64,000 bases of DNA, taken from assembly GCF_000276665.1 (NCBI RefSeq), contig NW_004955438.1, positions 14,694,576-14,758,575 on the forward strand. The letters are read 5' to 3'. The notes under the pieces are model-generated. The model was not told the DNA's origin and searched no databases. It saw nothing but the letters and a program-made list of their open reading frames with translations. The DNA is from Chinchilla lanigera (lineage: Eukaryota; Chordata; Mammalia; Rodentia; Chinchillidae). Both the position numbers and the translations under genes were made by a program. How positions within the stretch are numbered: the stretch's first letter is position 1; each line of letters begins with the position of its first letter. Positions 33,524 to 44,580 of the stretch are shown here, in pieces.

Positions 33524-33750
33524 AGGAAGCCCCTAGTAGCTCAATAGGAGCAGTTGTCCCCAGCTTCTCATTGTTCCAGGCTTCCTATTGGGAGACCCCT
33601 ATTGGGCTCCATTGAGAGCTCCCTGGTTCCCCAGAACCATGCCAATTGCACAGGCTGGGGTGGGGCACAAGCTCCAGTAGACAGATGCCACCTGCCTGGT
33701 TGGCGGGGACCGCTCTACCTCCCTGACCCCCTGCCTCACCTGCCCGACAG

Positions 33751-33893
33751 GTACAATGTGAAGATGCAAGCCTTTTTCACCACCAAACAAAAGAGCATTG
33801 CAAATGGCAACCCCGCCAACAGTGAGCTGGAAGATGGTAATGACTTCTATGACAGTAGCTATGATGACCCTTCCGTGCCATTGCTGAGGCAAG
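33751..33893 (+). CDS. SLC24A3: SLC24A3 coding exon h (start of cytosolic loop)
   Basis: The exon is 143 nt. The acceptor is TGCCCGACAG and the donor CAAG|GTAAGG, with Val214 split. It encodes YNVKMQAFFTTKQKSIANG and onward to DDPSVPLLRQ (residues 167-213), the proximal cytosolic loop. The segment is polar and rich in Asn, Asp, Ser and Tyr (GNDFYDSSYDDP) and has no predicted helix pass. It matches NCKX3 closely by eye, with small substitutions (for example LLRQ where I recall LLGQ). A CA microsatellite begins 56 nt after the donor, and a recent ID SINE ends about 227 nt before the acceptor. Confidence 0.95.
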
Positions 33894-33946
33894 GTAAGGC
33901 TGAGCAGACAGGAGTGGGGACACTTGTCACGGAAGCCACCTCCTTC

Positions 33947-33949
<3 letters not shown>

Positions 33950-33981
<32 letters not shown>

Positions 33982-34000
33982 TACACACACCCACACACAC
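33950..34000 (+). repeat. (CA)n microsatellite
   Basis: Nearly 50 bp of CA with a GTGT and CCAC break, starting 56 nt after the donor of exon h. Confidence 0.95.
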
Positions 34001-34351
34001 TCCTACACCGTCATGCTCTTACCTTTGGTCACACTCACCCCAAATGAGGAAGGAGCATCACCGTGTACGGAGCATTCACTGTGGTGTTTGCTTAGCTGTA
34101 GGGAGGATGGAGGGAGGAAAGAAAGAAAGACTTTCTACACCAGGAAAGAAAATCACGAGTTCCATCTGGGGGAATTTGCCCAGGGCTGAGAGGCCTTGCC
34201 TCTCCTAATGATATCGCCATGGAAACTTCTGGCTGGAGATGGCAGCAGAGTTCTGTCCTCATCCTCCGTCTCCAGGCACGTGGCTCTCCAGCCACCACAC
34301 CAGAAGGCGAGGAAGGACTGCCAGCTGGTAGATTTTTACAGAAAACCACTC

Positions 34352-34432
34352 GAGTGATATAGCTCATAGTAGAGCATTTGCCTAACATTCATGAGGCCCT
34401 GGGTTCAATCCCCAGCACCACAAAACAATTTT
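34352..34432 (+). repeat. ID SINE, diverged
   Basis: GATATAGCTCATAGTAGAGC and GGCCCTGGGTTCAATCCCCA with an A-rich tail. Confidence 0.85.
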
Positions 34433-36379
34433 TTAAAAATATAACTTACTCCTCAACCTTATCACTTTGAGTATTTTCCATATAAACTTTAAAACTACAA
34501 AACTTCATGTCTTGGCCGACCTGTCTTATAAAATGCCGTTTTATACTGAAGTGTTACTAGTGACCATGGAGCTCACCCCACCAGATCAAGATGCTGGCTG
34601 GTTTCCAGGTGGCTTTTCTCAGAGCCTGGGTCACCTGACCATCAACTGCCCTGTGTCCTAAGCTGGTCTAGCTCAGACAGCTCGCTAGAGGACATGCAGC
34701 CTGCCCCAGGCATGACTTAGGCTTGGAACACAAGGTGGAGGAGCTGGGAAAACATGCTGTCATGGTGTGCCCCTCTGGGCAGCTACCCTTGGCTTGGACA
34801 CACCCCCTTTTGGTGTCACGTGATGGGTGGCACCAGGATGGGGTGTCCCAGGAGCAGGGGCCGTGGCTCCTGCCTCACAAGGCTCCATCGGCTCCCTCCT
34901 TCTGAGCCCATCAGTTCCCAAGCAGCCCTTGTGACAGGGCCGCTTCTACAGAACGGATCCTGGAGCCTGCAGTATTGCTGGTGTCCTCGCCCTCTGAGAC
35001 GGAGGCCCCAAGCACCAGGGCTCCCAGGGAAGGAGCCCCCTACTAACACCCTCCTTCAATAACCCTGGCATCTTTGCCACCATCAAGAATGCTGCCCCAG
35101 ACTCCACCGCACGCTAATCATCTCTGGCAATCTCTATCGGCCTCTGTCTCCTTAACTCTCCTCCTCTTCTAAATTGTAAGTAATCTGCTCTCATCCAAGC
35201 AATAACACTTGCATTTAAACAATAAATAGACCCGCCACGAGCCCAGCTCAGCAGCGCACGCCTCACTGGAGGTTAGTGTCCACCTCCACAAATGCATGGG
35301 CCTCCTGGCTGTGTCTTCTAACCCACATGCCTCCTGTCTGCTGAGCCTTGCTGCCTGTTTGGTGGCCTGTGTGTGCGTGTGTGTGGTGTGTGGTTTGTGC
35401 ATCTTTGTGCCATTAACTCCTGCATGGGTTTGCTCTCTGGACTTTCCCTGCTCCATGGGATCTGGAAACCAGTGCAGAGGGACAGCCATGTCTTTCTTCA
35501 CAGCCCCGTAAAGGGGATGTCACTACCTGCTTCTGTGTGCTGTGTCCATGAGCAATGGTTCCGGGTACCTGGAGGGCAATGTCAAATCCCCCAGGACACC
35601 GGCACTCAGCATGTTTGTGGAGGTGGCAAAGAAGAGAGCCAGGGCTGGAAGCTTTGTTCAGCTTCGTGAGGGGAAGGAAAGGGTCAGAGAGCGTGGGGTT
35701 CAGACACACAGGGCTCAGCCAGAAGCTCACCCTGCACCCTGGGATAAGCAGGCTCTTCTCCTGGGTCTCTGTTGCCCAGTATAGGGCCTGGAATGTAAAT
35801 CCTTGGCCTCACTGCTGGCATTAAGAAAATAAAGTTAGAAGCAGCATTGGGAGAGTGAGGCCAAGACAGAGCAAGGGGCTTGCAGGCAATTTAGAGCCAG
35901 CGCTAGCCTCTGCTTTCTAGCACTTTCTGCTCCTGGGGACCCTTGTTGGTTTGTAAAGTTTGTAAAGGTCCCACCACAGGCATGAAAGGTGCTCTCTGAA
36001 CAGCAGGTGTGCTATTCTGTGAGGCTTAGGTGAGGAGTAGAAAGACCCTGGCCAACAGCAAGCCTGGCCCAGAAAAGAAGGAGATGGGCACCAATTGATG
36101 GAGAAGTCACACGTCACTCGCCTGCCAATCAATGACTGGCCCTGTAGCAGGGGATGCTCTGGGCTCTGTCTGACGTGTGGCGCTGTTGTAGGGATTCCGG
36201 AACCAGTGATCCACTTTGAAAATGGGAGGAGCTGAAGCCAGGCCTCCAGACCTTCAGGTGGCCACCAGCCACGGGTCCCCAACCCTAGATGTTTACAAGG
36301 CGAGGGGAAGCCAGTGGTCCCAGCCCTCAGGTGCTATCCTCCGAGAGCTCAGCACTAATCATGGCGTTGTGCTCCATAG

Positions 36380-36549
36380 TGAAGGAGAAGCCACAATACG
36401 GCAAAAACCCCGTGGTGATGGTGGATGAGATCATGAGCTCCAGCCCTCCCAAGTTCAGCTTCCCAGAGGCTGGTTTACGCATCATGATCACCAATAAGTT
36501 TGGGCCCAGGACTCGACTACGGATGGCCAGCAGGATCATAATTAACGAG
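36380..36549 (+). CDS. SLC24A3: SLC24A3 coding exon i (conserved middle of cytosolic loop)
   Basis: The exon is 170 nt. The first two bases complete Val214 and the end is phase 0 (AACGAG|GTGAGT). It encodes KEKPQYGKNPVVMVDEIMSS through RMASRIIINE (residues 215-270). The parts MVDEI, FPEAGLRIMITNKFGP and RLRMASR are the most conserved sequences of the NCKX loop. The acceptor (TGCTCCATAG) has a poor pyrimidine tract. A good branch-like CACTAAT lies about 22 nt upstream. Exon phase and protein continuity leave little doubt. Confidence 0.95.
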
Positions 36550-37958
36550 GTGAGTACCGAGCACAGAAGAGTGAGCAGCTGGGGATGGTCCTGGCTTGTT
36601 AGGACTCTTTCTCCGGTCATTCTCCCCATACCTGCTTCAGTCTTCTAACCCCGGAATGTTATAGGGAAGTGGGCAAGGCTGGAATCATTTCCTGGCATGC
36701 AGGGCAGAGGGCATAAAAGGAAGTGACGCCTGGTCCTCCTGCAAAGCCACCAAGATGAGTCACCAAGGGGTCCAGAAATTCTCCCACCCAAATCTGAGCC
36801 TGGACTGCAAAAAGGAGATTGCACGGATTATCAGGGGTTGGTCTCATCCCAGCTCCTGCCCCTTCTTTCTCTGTCATTGTCCCTCCTAGTGTCCAGGCCT
36901 CCTGCGTATACTGCTTGTTACTGCCCCTTCCACGTGGTAGCAGACAGCAGTTGCCACCCTGATTCTCTCCTTGAGTATGGCCTTTCTTGGCACTGTCCGC
37001 CATTCTCCCTGGGCGCAACAAACTTTCCATCCTTCCCACCTAGTTTCTCTCAACATGTGGCTCTGTCATGTGGTACCCTAATTTATACCTCTTTTAATAT
37101 AAGAGGTATAAGCTAAGATATCGATAGCTATCTTTGGATATTTTTCCAGGTACAGTCTTCTGTTGATTCCTACTAAGCTAGAGCCTTGAGCCTCCCCCAT
37201 CACCACCATTCACATTGCTCTCCTCCCTTAATTCTGTCATGGCCCAGCTAATTGGACTCCAAGATGATCATTCATTTAAACCTGCTTAAATAGCAAAATA
37301 CTACCCCTGCATGTCTGGGTCTGGGTCTCGGGCGTAGGTTTCTTTGCTCTATGGTGGACTAAGCATTGCAGACTCTGTAGAAAACAACTTAAAAATTTCC
37401 ATGCCACCTTACACTTTGTGATTAGTGGGTCCCTGCCCAAAGCCGACATGCTCATGGTCAATGCCTCTTTCTTCTATAGCAATAACAGGATTCTCCTTTC
37501 AGTGGTTCTGCCTTTCCTCCCCTGACCACAGGGACAATTGCTGGACACACAGAGGGTGTTACTGCCTTGGGGCTTGTCTGCTGCTCTTTAATGTCTTGCA
37601 GAAGTAATGACAGGATTTATGTGTCCACTGGGTGATGATCATTGCCACAAGGCCTCAAATTGATCCATAAATATCCTCCTGGAAACCAGATAAAGATGAA
37701 CTGAGTGGAGGTCAGCAGGTTCACCTGAACACAGAGGCCTGCTGATTTACTGGAATGAGGCCACAATTCCGATACTGCTCCACACCCACCAAAGTGGCTA
37801 AAATTAAAAGGCTGACAATAGCAAGTGTTGACAAGGATGGGAAATGATAGAGCAGGTGGTTCTAGAAACCTGTGAGAATGAGAGGCGCATGAGGAACAGG
37901 GTGACTGTGTGACACTGTCTCAGCGGCCTTGGTGTGTGTCTTGCTCCTGTCCACGCAG
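36550..37958 (+). other. SLC24A3: Intron i-j
   Basis: The intron is 1.41 kb. Only a short L1-like piece (about 37780-37870) is recognised; 36550-37780 is featureless to my reading. Confidence 0.85.
37780..37870 (+). mobile_element. L1 ORF2/3' fragment
   Basis: CCACACCCACCAAAGTGGCT and AGCAAGTGTTGACAAGGATG match the end of L1 ORF2 (usually CAAGTGTTGG-GAGGATG). Confidence 0.6.
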
Positions 37959-38163
37959 CGGCAGAGACTGATCAACTCAGCCAACAGTGTGAGCAACAAG
38001 CCACTTCAGAACGGGAGACACGAGAACATGGAGAACGGGAACGTTCCTGGGGAAAACCCGGAGGACCCCCAGCAGGATCAGGAGCAGCAGCCGCCACCCC
38101 AGCCACCACCCCCAGAGCCAGAGGCAGTGGAGACTGTTTTCCTGTCGCCCTTCTCCATGCCGC
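37959..38163 (+). CDS. SLC24A3: SLC24A3 coding exon j (acidic, proline- and glutamine-rich distal loop)
   Basis: The exon is 205 nt. The acceptor is TCCACGCAG and the donor CCGC|GTGAGT. It encodes RQRLINSANSVSNKPLQNG onward to VFLSPFSMP (residues 271-338). The stretch after residue 300 is low-complexity: acidic and Gln-rich, then PPPQPPPPEPE. This proline-rich tract is diagnostic of NCKX3 among the paralogues. The exon leaves one base (C) that joins AG of exon k to make CAG, Gln339, where I recall Glu in the human protein. RQRLINS at the start is shared with NCKX4. Confidence 0.95.
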
Positions 38164-38334
38164 GTGAGTGTGTGGGGCTGCTGGGGTGTGGAACCAGGCA
38201 TCAGTGGGCCCGGAGCTCCCCAGTGTCCTCCCTTCTCACTTGAAGTTGGAGCATGGGCCCAGTGTCACCTGGCTGCCGGCTCCTCATGGACATCATCTCT
38301 TCTTCTCCCTCTTATGTCCTCTGCTGTAGTCACA

Positions 38335-38625
38335 TCAGCCTCCTTGCTGCCACTGCCAGACACCAGCAGTGCTCCTGCCTCAGGCCCTTTGTACTGCCCT
38401 TTTCAAGGAACGCACTTCCCCCATTATGCATGTGGCCCATTCTCTCACCGTCATGGCTCTTCTTAAATGCCCTGTGGCCTTCCCAGACCACATTATCTAA
38501 AATACTTTATAGTCTCCTTATCTTGTGTGTCTTCCCTCACTAAAATGCCAGCTACACAGAGGCAGGCATCCCTGGCACCTGTGCCTGCACACAGTAGGTG
38601 CTTAGCAGATATCTGTGGACTAGAT
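38335..38625 (+). repeat. L2 3'-end fragment
   Basis: CACTGCCAGACACCAGCAGT, CAGGCCCTTTGTACTGCCC, TTAAATGCCCTGTGGCCTTC and CACACAGTAGGTGCTTAGCA follow L2 order. Confidence 0.65.
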
Positions 38626-40009
38626 GAGCTCAGGACTTCAGGTGGGAGAAGATCTCAGGACCCATGAGGTCCTCTGCAGTCCTAGACAGAAACAAAGACC
38701 TTCTCCACATCCCAGGTCTCCAATTGAGTTGGGTCTGACTCTCAGAGGTTCTTTCCTGGTGTCCACCATACTGAAAGGCAACAGAATTCCAAAACTTTCA
38801 CTCAAAATGTGATGTTTTTCTATCCTTGGGACATAGAGACCAGGGAAGCCCCAAGCATGGCCACAGCAAGGGGGCTGCAGACCCCATCTGAGAAACAACC
38901 GAGCCAGTCAGTGGGCGAAGAGGTACCATGTGGAGATCTGCATATGTGTTCTCCAGTTCTGCATCCCCATGGTGTAGACATGGGCCCAATAGGACCACAG
39001 CTACCACCTTCCACTGTCACCCTGGTCCCATGCTGCCATGGCCGGGTGTCTGCAAGCAAACCAGGGGAGGGGCTGGCTCCTGCTCTATAAAGTGAGACCA
39101 CCAGGTAGAATGATGTATTTCAATTTCCTTCCCACCTGGAATGTGGCAGGACTGTGTGAAGAGACCTCCAGGCCAACCACCCCTCCCCAAGTCCTTGTCG
39201 TGGGATCTGGTTCTCCTCAGAGACGGGCGGTAGGGTCCCCAGGCAGGTCACCTTTCAGAATGGGGGACTTAGAATGCAACTGTCTTGCAAGGGTGGGGAC
39301 CTGATGGCTCTGGCCTTCCTACTCTCATGCTCTCTGCTCCAGGGAACCCTCCTCTGAGGCTGCCCTTCCTGCTGTGGTTGGCCAGTCATCCTCCCCAGGC
39401 TCAGCCTCTGGGTTGGTCCCCTGGGCCCTGTCCTGTTTAAGCCAGGTGCAGTGAGCTTCCTTCCTGTCCTCAGGAACAGGCCTGGGTTCCAGTGTCCCAG
39501 GGACAGCTCCCTTTGTCCTGCAGATGTATTTCTAGGGTTGCCCTTGGAAACCACAAGTTGCTTCCTTCTCTTCCCTAGTTCCATGGGCAGAGCAGGGAGT
39601 GGGAACGACTTGGGCATCTGCTGTTTTCAGGGTGTGCAGCAGCCAGGAGAAATCGAAGCAGCCTAGGCAGAGGTTCACAGGAAGTTAGAGCAAGCCAGTG
39701 AGACCTCAGGCCCAGAGAAAGTCCCTATACCCAGCCCAGCCCTTCTCCACCTGCTTTTTCGGCTCATCTCTGGTTCTGGATTCACGATGGCAGGGGGATG
39801 CAGGGTGGCTCTGAGTGTGCTCCATGAGGGTGATGGTGTCCTGGGCTCCTAGGACAGATCATAGCAGCAGGGAAGGAGTGCCAGGGACCACAGCCAAGGA
39901 GGAAGCCATCCCAGGGGCAGCCGGAAGCCCACTGAGCATCAAGGGGTCAAGGAGTGAAGCTGAGCTTTTCTGTGTTGCCAGGAGAAGCCACTGATTCTGG
40001 ATGAGAAGT

Positions 40010-40205
40010 CCTGGATCGAAATCTCAGTTCTGCCGTTCCCCAGCACTGTGCCCCTAGGCCAGCAGCTTTGCCTCCCTGAACCTTCATTTCTTAACTACAA
40101 AACAGGGGTGATGGCAAATACCTTCTGCAGTCGCTCTGAGGGTTCAATCCAATAACCTGGTCAAGGTCCCCTGACACATAGAGGGTGCTCAGTAAATGTT
40201 CATTT
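40010..40205 (+). repeat. MIR element
   Basis: GGATCGAAATCTCAGTTCTG, CTTTGCCTCCCTGAACCTTC and ACATAGAGGGTGCTCAGTAA cover most of a MIR in the sense direction. Confidence 0.7.
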
Positions 40206-40879
40206 GGACCCAAGTGCCCCTTGGCCACACGGCTTCTTTGGCCCTCCCCTGTTTGGACCATCAGCAGTGTCCTAGAAAGGTCCCAGGTGCCAGAATCTCT
40301 GGGAGCCTGGGGTTGTTCCAGGGGCTAAGGAGAGGAAATTAGCATGTGCTGAGCATCTGTTCTATGCCAGGCACTGGGTGCCAGGCACTTTGCAAGCACA
40401 GTATCTCTCGTCAGTAAATATCCAGGTGTCAGACTCTGTTCTGGGCTTCAGGGGCCTACAGGAGCAGGGTAGGCGGTGGTCAGCACCCAGCGGCTCCTGG
40501 CTGGCAGCCACCTGGTCTGATGCTGGACTGCTCTTCCTACTTGGGATTCCAGAAGGTGGGAATCAGGCTCCCCAGGGAAAAGGAGGAGCTTTGTCTCCCA
40601 TGAAGCCATGGACCGCACCCCCGACTCTGTCCCTGGGCCCAGTGTGGGAAAACCCCTGTTATTTGTGGCTGGCTTATGGTCTGGGATGTCCTGTGAGTCC
40701 ACAGAGCCCTTGCCCTGGCCCCTCCGTACAACCTTTCTCTCCTGCTCTTAGGAAAAAGAAATAACACTAGGCTCACCAGGATGCTGGTCTTCCTCTCCCC
40801 TATTGTTACAGCAGCCAGTGTCCACTGCCATGTCCCAGGCACAGGTCAAAAAAGACTGTTCTGATGGAGCTGTGTGTGT

Positions 40880-41215
40880 CAGCCCCATGGGGCTGTGTCA
40901 TCACAGAGTAGTCTAGGCAGGTGCTTTCGCAACAGAATTTATTTTCTTCTGCTTGTGGAGGCTGGAAGTCTGAAATCAGGTACCTACATGGTCGGGTTCT
41001 CCTGAGGGCCTCTTCCTGGCTGTCCTCCTATGGCATTTCCTCCTTGTTGCACCTGGAGACAGAGGCAGCAAGCTCTCTCTTCCTTCTCTCCTTGTAAGGA
41101 TTAGGATCTCACTCTTATAACCCCTTTGAACCTTAAGTACCTCCTAAAAACCCCATCCCCAAATACAGTCACATTAGGGATTAGGGCTTCAACATACACA
41201 CTAGGGTAGCAGGGT
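40880..41215 (-). mobile_element. MLT1-type MaLR LTR, antisense
   Basis: CAGAATTTATTTTCTTCTGC, TGGAGGCTGGAAGTCTGAAA, GAGGGCCTCTTCCTGGCTG, CCCCATCCCCAAATACAGTC and AGGGCTTCAACATA are complements of MLT1 landmarks. Confidence 0.8.
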
Positions 41216-41819
41216 CATGATTCAGGATCTCTGAGGGCCTCTGGATGTCGGGTCCTGTTTGAAGAGTTTCACACGTGTTCTCTCACTTAAGCCTCAAAAT
41301 AACATGAGGTGGGATGACGATTGTCTCCATTTCACAAAAGAAGGAAGCGTAGAGCTATTAGGTGACTTGCCCAAGGTCACCCAGTGACTCACTGGAAAGG
41401 AACTTCCACCTGAGCAGCTCGTGCTCGCTCTCGTGCTGCCTCTGCATGCTTTTCACCTCCACTTAATCCTCACAGCCTCTTTGTGGGGCAACAGTGCCAT
41501 CACCCTCACTTTACGGAGAGGAAAACTGAGGCTTGGAGAGACTATGGGACTTCCCGAGTCATACAACATCACAGGGAAGCCAGTCTTCACCCTGTGCTTC
41601 CTGGACTGTGGCTGCCATCAAGGGCCGGTCCAGCAGGGAGCAGAGTCCCAGACCACAGGCCCCAGGACTGTCGTATAGTGGGCAGGTGGCTTTTGAGATG
41701 TTCCTTCCCCTGAGATGCAGTTCAGCTGGTTTCACTGAAGTTGCCCAGAATGCAGGAAGCCCTGGGCTCCATCCCAGGTATGGTAAAAAAGAGAAACTGC
41801 AAAGTCTACAACTCAGTGG

Positions 41820-42235
41820 CTTTTCTTGTGTTCGCAGCGTTCTGCAGCTATCACCACAATCAATTTTAGGACATTTTTATTCCCTTTAAAAACCCCATAA
41901 CCATTAGCAGTTCCTCCCTTTCCTTCTCTGCTCCTTCCATAGGCCCGGGCAACTACTCATCTACTTCCTGTCTCTTGGGATTTATCTATTCTGAGTATTT
42001 CATATAAATGAAATCATGCAAGATGTGTCCTTCTGTGGCTCCTACTGTCATTTAGTGTGATGCTTTCAGGGATTATCTGTGTTGCAGTAGCTATTGATAC
42101 TTTTTTAAATAGCCCAATACTATCCCATTAGGTAAATAACACTACAAATTCGACCCATTTGTTGGATGATTGGAAATTTGGGTTGTTTCCACTTTGTGGC
42201 TTTTGAAAGAGCTAATAGAACATCGTGTAGAGGGA
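41820..42235 (-). mobile_element. Antisense L1 3'-region fragment
   Basis: AGCTATCACCACAATCAATT, CATATAAATGAAATCATGCA, TTGTTGGATGATTGGAAATT and GGGTTGTTTCCACTTTGTGG are typical. Confidence 0.7.
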
Positions 42236-44119
42236 GGCTCAGAATGTTTTATCTCAGTGAAAGCAAGATTTTGCCAAGTTCTCTGTGGTTAGCAGTTTCT
42301 GAATACCAGACTTAAAAGGGATCTTGGGGATTTTTAAGCTAAGCCTCCTTATATGCCGGGGTGGGAAACTGAAAATGGGAGAAGCCCAGTAGCTTGCCTA
42401 AAGTGCATTCCCAAGCAGACAGACACAGGCCATCTGTCCCGGAAACCTGCTCCACGAGGCCCCTCTGCCAGGCCAGGACAGCACCTGCTGGGCCCATGCA
42501 GGACCACATGTGCCGGGGACCCTGAGGTCTCTCGGATGACAGTGACAGAAGCCACATAGCTCCCTTAGACTAAAAGGAGGACTTAAAAATAAGCTTCAGG
42601 GTGTGTAGGCTGTGGGAGCAAACCCAACATCCCACAACCCTGCTCGGTAGCGCAGTCCAAACCACAGGAAGGCGGCCCCACGTCACCTTGGTTCTGCTTT
42701 TCAAATGGAAGAACCTGCTTTGAATCCAAACATTTGAATCTGGGAAACTTTGCCTTTAGCTTTCCTCGCAGTCCCTGCAGGCCCCGTAGGAGGTTGCAGT
42801 GAGGTTGCTGGGGCCAGCTTAGCATAGGAGCTTCTGTGGAGTTGCAGTGAAGTTGAGAGAAAGCAGTAAAGCCTCTTAGTGGATCGCGGAGACCAGACCC
42901 AAGGACCGAGTAGGGGCCCAGGTAGCACCTTGAACCTCTTCGTGATGCCTCTTCGTGACCCCTGGAAGGACAGGACACCCGCAGCTGCACAGAAGCTGCT
43001 TTCCCTGTCCCCTGCTCCATCTGCAGCATCGCCTGAGCATCTTCTGTCAGTGCTTTAGGTCTGCAGACAGCCCTGCCGGTGTGAGGGCGGTCCCCTTTCC
43101 AGGATGAGTCCTTCCTGAGCAGGGCTCAGGAAGCCCCACATCAGTGAGTAGGCCCACAGTCAGGGCTGGTACCAAGCTCAGCCAGGCACCAAACTATTGC
43201 CTTCTGAACAGTTCCTCTATTGACTTTGGCCGGGAGGATACAGTCCTGAGCTGGAACACCCATACTGGCATGGGAGGCACGGCAGGAAGGAAGGGGAGGA
43301 GGAGGCCAATGGCCAGGTCAGTGAGCCTGGGAAACAGCAGATCTGGGAGGCCCGCCCAGCCTGCCAAAGGAGTGAGCCCAGCGTGGGGATCAGCAAGTGC
43401 TGAGATCCCTCGGTGTTCCCAGGACTTGGCCTCTGGTTAATTCTCCCTGGGATGTCCCAATTCAAGGCAGGGCCTCAGAGGCAGGACAGTGTGCTCTGAG
43501 TGTTTAGCTTTCTTTTATCTGCCCAGCTCCGCAAGGTCGGGGAGAGACAGTTACTGCTGTCTCACAGGTGGGGAGGTGGAGGCACAGCAAGGCTGAGGGC
43601 CCCCTCGGAGCCACACCATTGAGAATGACAGGCCACAGCCTCTGCCACAGCTTCAAGGTCCCTGCAGTGGGGTATCACGGGGAGACAGACCAGGCCGAGG
43701 TTGCCTCCTTCCAGAAGGCCTCTGTGCTGAGCTGTGTGGGAAGTGTTTCCTAGGTCATCGGTGTCCCTTTCTCCCCAGCCCCAACAGCCTGCTGCATGTG
43801 GACCCTCGGTGGGGCTGGCTCTAACCTCGCTGATGCCTACTGCTTTGTCACAGCAGGTCTCAGGGTGCCTGCTTGGTTGAACTACAGAGTTTGACCTCAT
43901 CTACCTCTTACTGGGCCTTTCTTCCACTCTTTAGTACCCTCAGGATCAAAATCCACCCTTTTACAACCCGACCTGGTGCTTGAAGCAAGTGGAAGTTAAT
44001 GGCACCAGCGTCAGAAGGCTCTGAAATCTGAGTACCTACCCCGCACCAGATACAGCTAACGTGTTCCCTGTGCTGGCTCACGTCCAGTCTCACAGGAGTA
44101 CTGTGCGGTAGAGATTCTT

Positions 44120-44245
44120 GTTAGCTCCATTTTTCAGCTGGGGAAACTGAGATATGGAAGGGATAAACACATTGTCTCACAGCGTCACACAGCGTCACAC
44201 AGCTGGGATATGTCAGAGCTGGGACTCAAACCTGGCAACCTCGCT
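44120..44245 (+). repeat. MIR fragment with an 11-bp local duplication
   Basis: GGGGAAACTGAGATATGGAA and CAGAGCTGGGACTCAAACCT are MIR core text. GCGTCACACA is repeated in tandem in the middle. Confidence 0.6.
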
Positions 44246-44397
44246 ATTCACAAAGGCAATCAATTTGATAAATCTAAACTTAAAGCTACAACAAAGATGT
44301 AATAAAAAGAATTAAAGATTATTCTAAAGTTTGTTTGTCCCAAGGATTAAGAGACTGGGAAAACTTAAATAGTTCTCCTCTTCAAGAGGATTTTTCT

Positions 44398-44580
44398 AGC
44401 TGATACAGTGGTACATGTCTATAATCCCAGCATCCTGGGAGTGTGAGGCAGGCAGATCACAAGTTTGAGCCCAGCCAGGGAAATTCAGAAACAGCAAAAC
44501 CCTGTCTCAAAACTTAAAACAAATTTTGGAAAGGCTGAGGATATAGCTCAGTGCAGAGGGTCCAGTCCCTTGCATTACTA
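44398..44580 (+). repeat. B1-dID SINE, old
   Basis: CTATAATCCCAGCATCCTGG and AGTTTGAGCCCAGCCAGGG, then AGGATATAGCTCAGTGCAG. Confidence 0.8.

Larger units (their letters stand above)
32449..33750 (+). other. SLC24A3: Intron g-h
   Basis: The intron is 1.30 kb with an L1 3'-end fragment (about 32811-32965) and a full, fresh ID SINE (33428-33523). Other sequence shows no feature. Confidence 0.85.
33894..36379 (+). other. SLC24A3: Intron h-i
   Basis: The intron is 2.49 kb. It begins with a CA microsatellite and has one older ID SINE at 34352-34432. A GT-rich stretch lies at 35365-35400. The remainder from 34450 to 36340 shows nothing assignable. It ends in a branch-like CACTAAT and a weak acceptor. 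Confidence 0.85.

Noticed and set aside
33599..34000. 133-codon minus-strand frame opposite exon h
   Set aside because: It is the complement of SLC24A3 coding sequence plus the CA repeat (Cys/Val run); no family resemblance.
36550..37958. Possible U12-type intron in the loop region
   Set aside because: Donors in this region are GTAAGG and GTGAGT, not the ATATCC or GTATCC pattern needed.
41720..41790. ID-like fragment (GCCCTGGGCTCCATCCCAGG)
   Set aside because: Only a short match to the 3' half of an ID element with no tail or box A; too weak to list.
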